From positions 222,580 to 286,579 of the forward strand of contig NZ_JAMBPR010000001.1 in NCBI RefSeq assembly GCF_024206475.1: a stretch of DNA of 64,000 bases, in the 5' to 3' direction. The notes below the pieces were generated by a model that saw only the letters and a program-made list of their open reading frames with translations, was not told where the DNA came from and ran no database searches. Below, piece after piece: positions 60,901-64,000 of the stretch (its first letter is position 1; the number at the start of each line of letters is the position of its first letter). This stretch comes from Paraburkholderia sp. CNPSo 3274 (GTDB lineage Bacteria; Pseudomonadota; Gammaproteobacteria; Burkholderiales; Burkholderiaceae). The position numbers and the translations under genes were made by a program.

Positions 60901-63477
60901 TTCATACTCGGCCTGCACCTGTGCCCAATCAGGGTGGGCGGGGATGTCGACACCGAACAGGCGCAAACATTCGAGTCCGCTGTCGACAGCCTGCGGGTTC
61001 TCCGACTTTACGACGTGCAGCTGGATCTTGAGGTGATAGACGGCCGCCAGATCAACTCTTGATGCCCCGCGCACCAACAATTGCTTGATGAGTTGTTCGG
61101 ATATATCGAACTGGCCGCACAGGAATTCGCACTCCGCTCGTTCGAGCCACAGGTCGAACATCAGGTCGTAATTGTCGTGCCAGCGCCCTTCGTCGAGCAG
61201 CGCCATGCCGGTTGAGAGATACACGCATGCGGAAACATAGGCGGCCGAGGCCTTTGATTTTCGCCCAGCCCGCAGATTGATCGTAGCCGCCTCGGTTTTC
61301 TCGTCATCGTCGATCAACTGTGCGGCACCGCGATTGAACTGGCCTGCAATATCGAACAAATGCTCATCCAGTTCGTCCGCCGTCATGTTCGTCAGAAGCG
61401 CGCGACCAATGCGGAGATGGATTTCGGCACGTTGACCTTCAGTGACGAGCGAATATGCCGCCTGCTGGATCCGGTCGTGCAGAAACTTGGCACCGCTCCT
61501 CGCGCACATGATCAGATTCGCACTCGTTGCTGCCGCGAGGCGCTGCCCGGCTTCGCTCTCTGACTCCCTGTTGATGACCGCCAAATGGCGCAAATCGAAC
61601 CTGTTGCCAAGGCAGGCGGCCAGTTGCAGCGCTTCCTGCGTCGGCACCGGCAGTTGCCGCAACTTTTCTACCATCAGGACGACGACGTCGTCCGAAAGGT
61701 CTCTTGCCTTGATCTGATCGAGATTGCCGTGCCACTTGTTGTATTGCGCGTCATGCCGCAGTAGTCCCTCCCTGTTGAGCGCATCCAGAAATTGGGTAAA
61801 GAAAAATGGATTGCCTTTCGTGCGCTCATGAACCAGGCGAGTGACCGGCTCGCACAGCGCGGGTTCTGCGTGAAACGTGTCAGCCACCAGGCGGTTCAGG
61901 TGAACAACCGGCAACGGCCCAAGTTTAATCTCAGTCCCCAGTGCGCCCGCTGTCCGGAGCGAGTCGAGGCTCTTCATCAGTGGATGACTCGTGCCGACTT
62001 CGTTGTCGCGGTAGGCACCGATCAGCAGCAGGCTGCGTATGTCGGGGTGGACGATCAGATGCTCGACAAGCGCGAGGCTGGCAGCATCGATCCACTGCAG
62101 GTCGTCCAGGAACAGTACGAGCGGATGCGAATGCCTGGCGAATACAGAGATGAATTGCCGAAGCACCATGCGAAAGCGATTTTGCGCTTCGGCAGGCGGC
62201 AGTGACGGTACCGGCGGCTGCTTGCCAATGAGAAATTCGACCATGGGCAGCACGTCGACAATGAGCTGGCCATTGGCGCCGACCGCCGCCTGCACCTGTT
62301 GCCTCCATTCGCCGATCCGTGCCTCGTTTTCGGCGAGCAGTTGTTGCACCAGTTCGCGGAACGCCTGCACGATGGTGGCGTAGGGAATGTTTCGCTGGAA
62401 CTGATCGAATTTTCCGGAGACAAAGTAGCCGTGCTTCTCAACGATCGGCTTGCGCAACGCATCGACTAGCGCCGACTTGCCGATGCCCGAATATCCTGCG
62501 ACGGTTGCCAGCGAAGCCCGGCCAGTTTCCATCACCTGTTCGAAGCTGGCAAGAAGCGCCGCCGCTTCGCTGTCGCGTCCATACAATCTTTTCGGAATCC
62601 GAAAACGCTCGGGTATGTCTTTCGCGCCGAGCGCGAATGGCTCGACACGAGCAGATGTCCGCCACTGCAGGAGGCTCTGATCGAGATCGGCTCGCAGTCC
62701 GCGCATGCTCTGATAGCGATCTTCCGGCAGCTTGGCCAGCAGTCTCATCACGATGTCCGACACCGGTGGCGGAATCGTGGGTGTGATTTCCGTTGGCGGA
62801 ACAGGCATGCGAGCAATATGGCAATGCGTCCATTCCAGAGGATCATTTGCCTGAAACGGAAGCTGGCCCGTCAGCAGGCGATACAGCAGAATACCCAGCG
62901 AGTAAAGATCGCTTCGATAGTCGATCGGGCGATTCAGGCGGCCCGTTTGCTCAGGGGACACATAGGCCCAATCCGCCGGATTTGCACCCACTTCGTCGGA
63001 CGAAATGGTCTCCACTTCATGTGTGGTCGCGTTGCTGACGTCGACCAGAAGCGCTGCGCCCGTGGCTGGCACGACCAGGATATTCGCAGGCTGGATATTT
63101 CGATGAATGACCCGGGCGGCTTCGATCCCCGCCAGTGCGTCAGCCAGGTTGCAGGCAATTTGAAGGCAAGTCACAAAATCGATGCGTGAACGGGCGAGCA
63201 CGGACTCCAGGGACTCTCCTTCGAAATCTTCCAGTAGCGCAGCGAGGTAACCACCACCTTCGACCAGCGCGCGCGGCCTGGCTATTCCCTCTACATTCAA
63301 TGACTCAAGCAAAGTGTATTCACGCCTGAAACGGGCAAGCTGGGCTGCGTCCGCTGGCTCTGAAGGGAGCAGTTTAACCAGCAGCGGCATCGCGTCTTCC
63401 AGGTGGCGGGCGCGGTAGAGGTCCGAGCCTGCCGTTCTGCAAACGTGGTCAACGATCTGACAATTGGCGATGGTCAT
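57928..63477 (-). CDS. Giant sensor 3: Ser/Thr kinase-like, AAA ATPase, GAF, PAS, histidine kinase
   Basis: 1849 residues from ATG 63477. Domains in order: kinase-like (about 1-275), AAA ATPase (GYSGIGKS at 328-335; LVLFLDDLQWID), helical repeats, GAF (about 1310-1450), PAS with LVDANIVGIFMW and ending LDLTERKRAEAE, then FixL-like kinase with SITHEIRQP (His about 1623), NLVLNAIEAM, DSGPG and [12 protein letters not shown]. In the kinase domain the beta3 Lys (LLVKLL, K35) and alphaC Glu are kept, but the catalytic loop is HRNIQPAN (Asp to Asn127, Lys to Gln129) and DFG is DVS. So catalysis is doubtful, through a different route of decay than in giants 1 and 2. No regulator is adjacent within the window; a group II intron lies 280 bp upstream. 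Confidence 0.93.
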   Translation of the reverse strand: MTIANCQIVDHVCRTAGSDLYRARHLEDAMPLLVKLLPSEPADAAQLARFRREYTLLESLNVEGIARPRALVEGGGYLAALLEDFEGESLESVLARSRIDFVTCLQIACNLADALAGIEAARVIHRNIQPANILVVPATGAALLVDVSNATTHEVETISSDEVGANPADWAYVSPEQTGRLNRPIDYRSDLYSLGILLYRLLTGQLPFQANDPLEWTHCHIARMPVPPTEITPTIPPPVSDIVMRLLAKLPEDRYQSMRGLRADLDQSLLQWRTSARVEPFALGAKDIPERFRIPKRLYGRDSEAAALLASFEQVMETGRASLATVAGYSGIGKSALVDALRKPIVEKHGYFVSGKFDQFQRNIPYATIVQAFRELVQQLLAENEARIGEWRQQVQAAVGANGQLIVDVLPMVEFLIGKQPPVPSLPPAEAQNRFRMVLRQFISVFARHSHPLVLFLDDLQWIDAASLALVEHLIVHPDIRSLLLIGAYRDNEVGTSHPLMKSLDSLRTAGALGTEIKLGPLPVVHLNRLVADTFHAEPALCEPVTRLVHERTKGNPFFFTQFLDALNREGLLRHDAQYNKWHGNLDQIKARDLSDDVVVLMVEKLRQLPVPTQEALQLAACLGNRFDLRHLAVINRESESEAGQRLAAATSANLIMCARSGAKFLHDRIQQAAYSLVTEGQRAEIHLRIGRALLTNMTADELDEHLFDIAGQFNRGAAQLIDDDEKTEAATINLRAGRKSKASAAYVSACVYLSTGMALLDEGRWHDNYDLMFDLWLERAECEFLCGQFDISEQLIKQLLVRGASRVDLAAVYHLKIQLHVVKSENPQAVDSGLECLRLFGVDIPAHPDWAQVQAEYEAVWRNLDGRTIESLIDLPLMTDPERQAAIRILSVIFDAAYFTDLNLFCLHLCRIVAISIQHGMSGACAQAYAWFGQILGAVFHRYREGYQFTRLACDLVETHAFLADRPVVYYAMGNVAFWTQPVSSGIEFHRLAFRAATEVGSLATACYSMIQPGTDLLLRNDPLDTVWRETEKSLEFIRKAGYADVVDMIVSQQRFIAAMQGRTNTLSTFSDAQFEEAGFEARLTPDRNATMICWYWLLKLKAKFLSGDYAEAMAASDKTRAMLWATASRIESLDYQYYAALTLTALYEDAPADQQPAWRESLKAHEEQLREWADIYPPTFLDKQALVSAEIARIEGRTLDAMGLFERAIQAARENRFVQNEGLANELAGRFYLRLGLETNGYAHLRAARTCFAVWGAYGKVAQLEERYPRLAEPEGNQPATATSSYVRQLDATTVVKASQALTGEIELPRLITRLMTIALQTAGADRGLLIVPQADEYRVEAEARVVGNEIVLPQRPSADLAAPRSLLRYVMHTRESMIIDDAAMPNIFSEDDYVVRRAPRSIFCLPLVRQGTLGGLLYLENTVTSHVFTADRTALLELLASQAAIALENTRLYRDLQEREAKVRRLVDANIVGIFMWSLEGESPEDTDAVYYEANDAFVRMVGYDRDDFASGRVRRSTLTPPEWRERTGQAQAELLKGGTMQPYEKEYLRKDGTRVPVLVGAAAFEGMKQGVSFILDLTERKRAEAEMQAGERRYREAQNALEHANRVSTIGQLVASITHEIRQPLAASAMNAQAGLRWLSFQPPQLEEARQTFDLVIKDATRAREVANRIRSLVKNAPPRKELLQINEAIAEVIALTRVEAEKNNVSVRTELAGDLPMVEGDRIQLQQVMLNLVLNAIEAMSAIGEGARELIVSSGNHDSGDVLVSVGDSGPGFAAENSERLFEPFYTTKAEGMGMGLSICRSIVDAHGGRLWVTANVPRGAVFQFTVPGSRLAEQRIADATKSD

Positions 63478-63753
63478 TGCGAGGGCGGCTTCAAAGTCTG
63501 GTTGATGCGCTCCACAACATCCGCCTGCGAAAGCCAGGACGACGAGAATTGCGCGTCGCTGGATCGGTCGGCAATCGATGCGCTGAAAACGATTATATAA
63601 GGGAAGGGTGGAATACCCAGAATGGTTTGTTCCGCTAATTAAGTATCAATTTCACGAAACAATTTCAGAAAACACGATCGGAAATGCCGCGCGCCCTGAG
63701 GGCTGGAGAGGGTCCGGTCTGAGCCTCCCGCCCTCGGCAAGGTCTGGCCCAGG
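63478..63753. other. Promoter region of giant sensor 3 and exon side of the intron
   Basis: 276 bases between the giant sensor start and the 3' end of the group II intron. It contains an AT-rich patch near 63585-63660. No gene or operator recognised. Confidence 0.45.
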
Positions 63754-64000
63754 ATTGCGGTAGGGATGCCCATTACTGAGCACCCCCCGCACAGATCCCG
63801 GCGTGCCCAATTCGGGCACCGGGCTCCTACCTCGGGTGTTTGACGGCAAATCGCCGGTCGGGCCACGGGTGAAGGATTCGAGGTTGCGGGAGCCAGGCAT
63901 CTGCGATCCGCTCGACTCGCTGCCACGTCATGTGATCCTTTTGACTGCGGCGCCGGAGCGCCCGCCGCCACAGATCAACGACGTGGTATCGAAACGCGCA
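63754..64000 (-). mobile_element. Group II intron, 3' part (maturase end, domains V and VI)
   Basis: Read on the minus strand, the element continues beyond the window. Directly after the maturase stop comes a domain V hairpin at 63826-63794: 5' arm GAGCCCGG with AGC triad, inner stem TGCCC/GGGCA, loop GAATT, the two-base CG bulge and 3' arm CCGGGATC. Domain VI follows at 63791-63756 with outer stem TGCGG/CCGCA, inner stem GGGGTGC/GCATCCC and an unpaired A at 63761. The intron would end near 63754 with ...CCGCAAT, seven nucleotides after the branch A. The structural fit is strong; the 5' end is not in the window. Confidence 0.88.
63827..64000 (-). CDS. Group II intron-encoded reverse transcriptase/maturase, C-terminal end (partial)
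   Basis: 58 codons up to TAG 63829-63827, open at the window edge. The reading LWRRALRRRSQKDHMTWQRV then WLPQPRILHPWPDRRF and a final KHPR is the usual tail of LtrA-like maturases in proteobacterial group II introns: the basic WRRALRRRSQ helix of the X/D region followed by W-L-P-x-P-R-x-L-H-P-x-P. The protein helps intron splicing and reverse-transcribes it during retrohoming. The RT and maturase domains lie outside this window. Domain V begins one base after the stop codon. Confidence 0.85.
   Translation of the reverse strand, partial: CAFRYHVVDLWRRALRRRSQKDHMTWQRVERIADAWLPQPRILHPWPDRRFAVKHPR

Noticed and set aside
1..64000. CRISPR arrays, tRNA or rRNA genes
   Set aside because: No direct-repeat spacer array was seen, and no tRNA cloverleaf or rRNA-like stretch was recognised by eye; a dedicated tRNA scan was not possible.

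Overview
The window is about 63% GC and dense in signalling genes. Codon usage, Shine-Dalgarno sites and gene families (FixJ-type regulators, a YtcA/MdtNOP-type pump, AspT plus glutamate decarboxylase, quinol nitric oxide reductase, DUF2252, large Ser/Thr kinase-AAA-histidine kinase proteins) point to a Burkholderiales bacterium such as Paraburkholderia or Caballeronia. This assignment is inference; there is no rRNA or other taxonomic marker in the window.

Layout. 1-7.3 kb: end of a phospholipase C, an SDR oxidoreductase, a 54-residue DUF1328 membrane protein, a secreted esterase, then a patchy region with a LexA-type SOS box between two small divergent genes, an insertion-sequence scrap, a BON-domain protein, two unknown small proteins and a decayed antitoxin-like gene. 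7.3-14 kb: a PucR-type regulator, a three-gene sensor operon (triple-PAS kinase, Rcp1-like receiver, receiver-PAS-kinase), a receiver-only protein and a FixJ-type regulator. 14-18.5 kb: two unknown ORFs, an AspT-family antiporter and glutamate decarboxylase. 18.6-24.5 kb: a YtcA/MdtN/MdtO/MdtP-like efflux operon and two small membrane proteins. 24.7-38.3 kb: a hydroxyacyl-CoA dehydrogenase, then two divergent ~1845-residue sensor proteins with a FixJ regulator. 38.4-49.2 kb: a long minus-strand run of DUF2252, SulP transporter, RCK-type channel, phospholipase D and a five-gene acyl-CoA cluster. 49.5-53.7 kb: receiver-only protein, AraC, FixJ and LysR regulators, and a broken TetR gene. 54-57.8 kb: quinol nitric oxide reductase, a coupled lipoprotein, a secreted protein and an internally shortened OmpW. 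57.9-63.5 kb: a third giant sensor. 63.75 kb to the end: the 3' end of a group II intron with its maturase C-terminus and domains V and VI.

How it fits together. The main theme is two-component signalling. Three paralogous proteins (pseudokinase-like Ser/Thr kinase domain, AAA ATPase, helical repeats, GAF, PAS, FixL-like histidine kinase), two other histidine kinases, three FixJ-type DNA-binding regulators and three output-less receivers lie within 55 kb. Interleaved are acid-stress (glutamate decarboxylase), nitric-oxide, drug-efflux and envelope genes, which are plausible targets. All three giant proteins have lost hallmark residues of the Ser/Thr kinase active site, each in its own way, so the N-terminal domain may act as a binding or regulatory module. 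Remnant genes (antitoxin, TetR, OmpW, IS scrap) and the group II intron show the region has been reshuffled.
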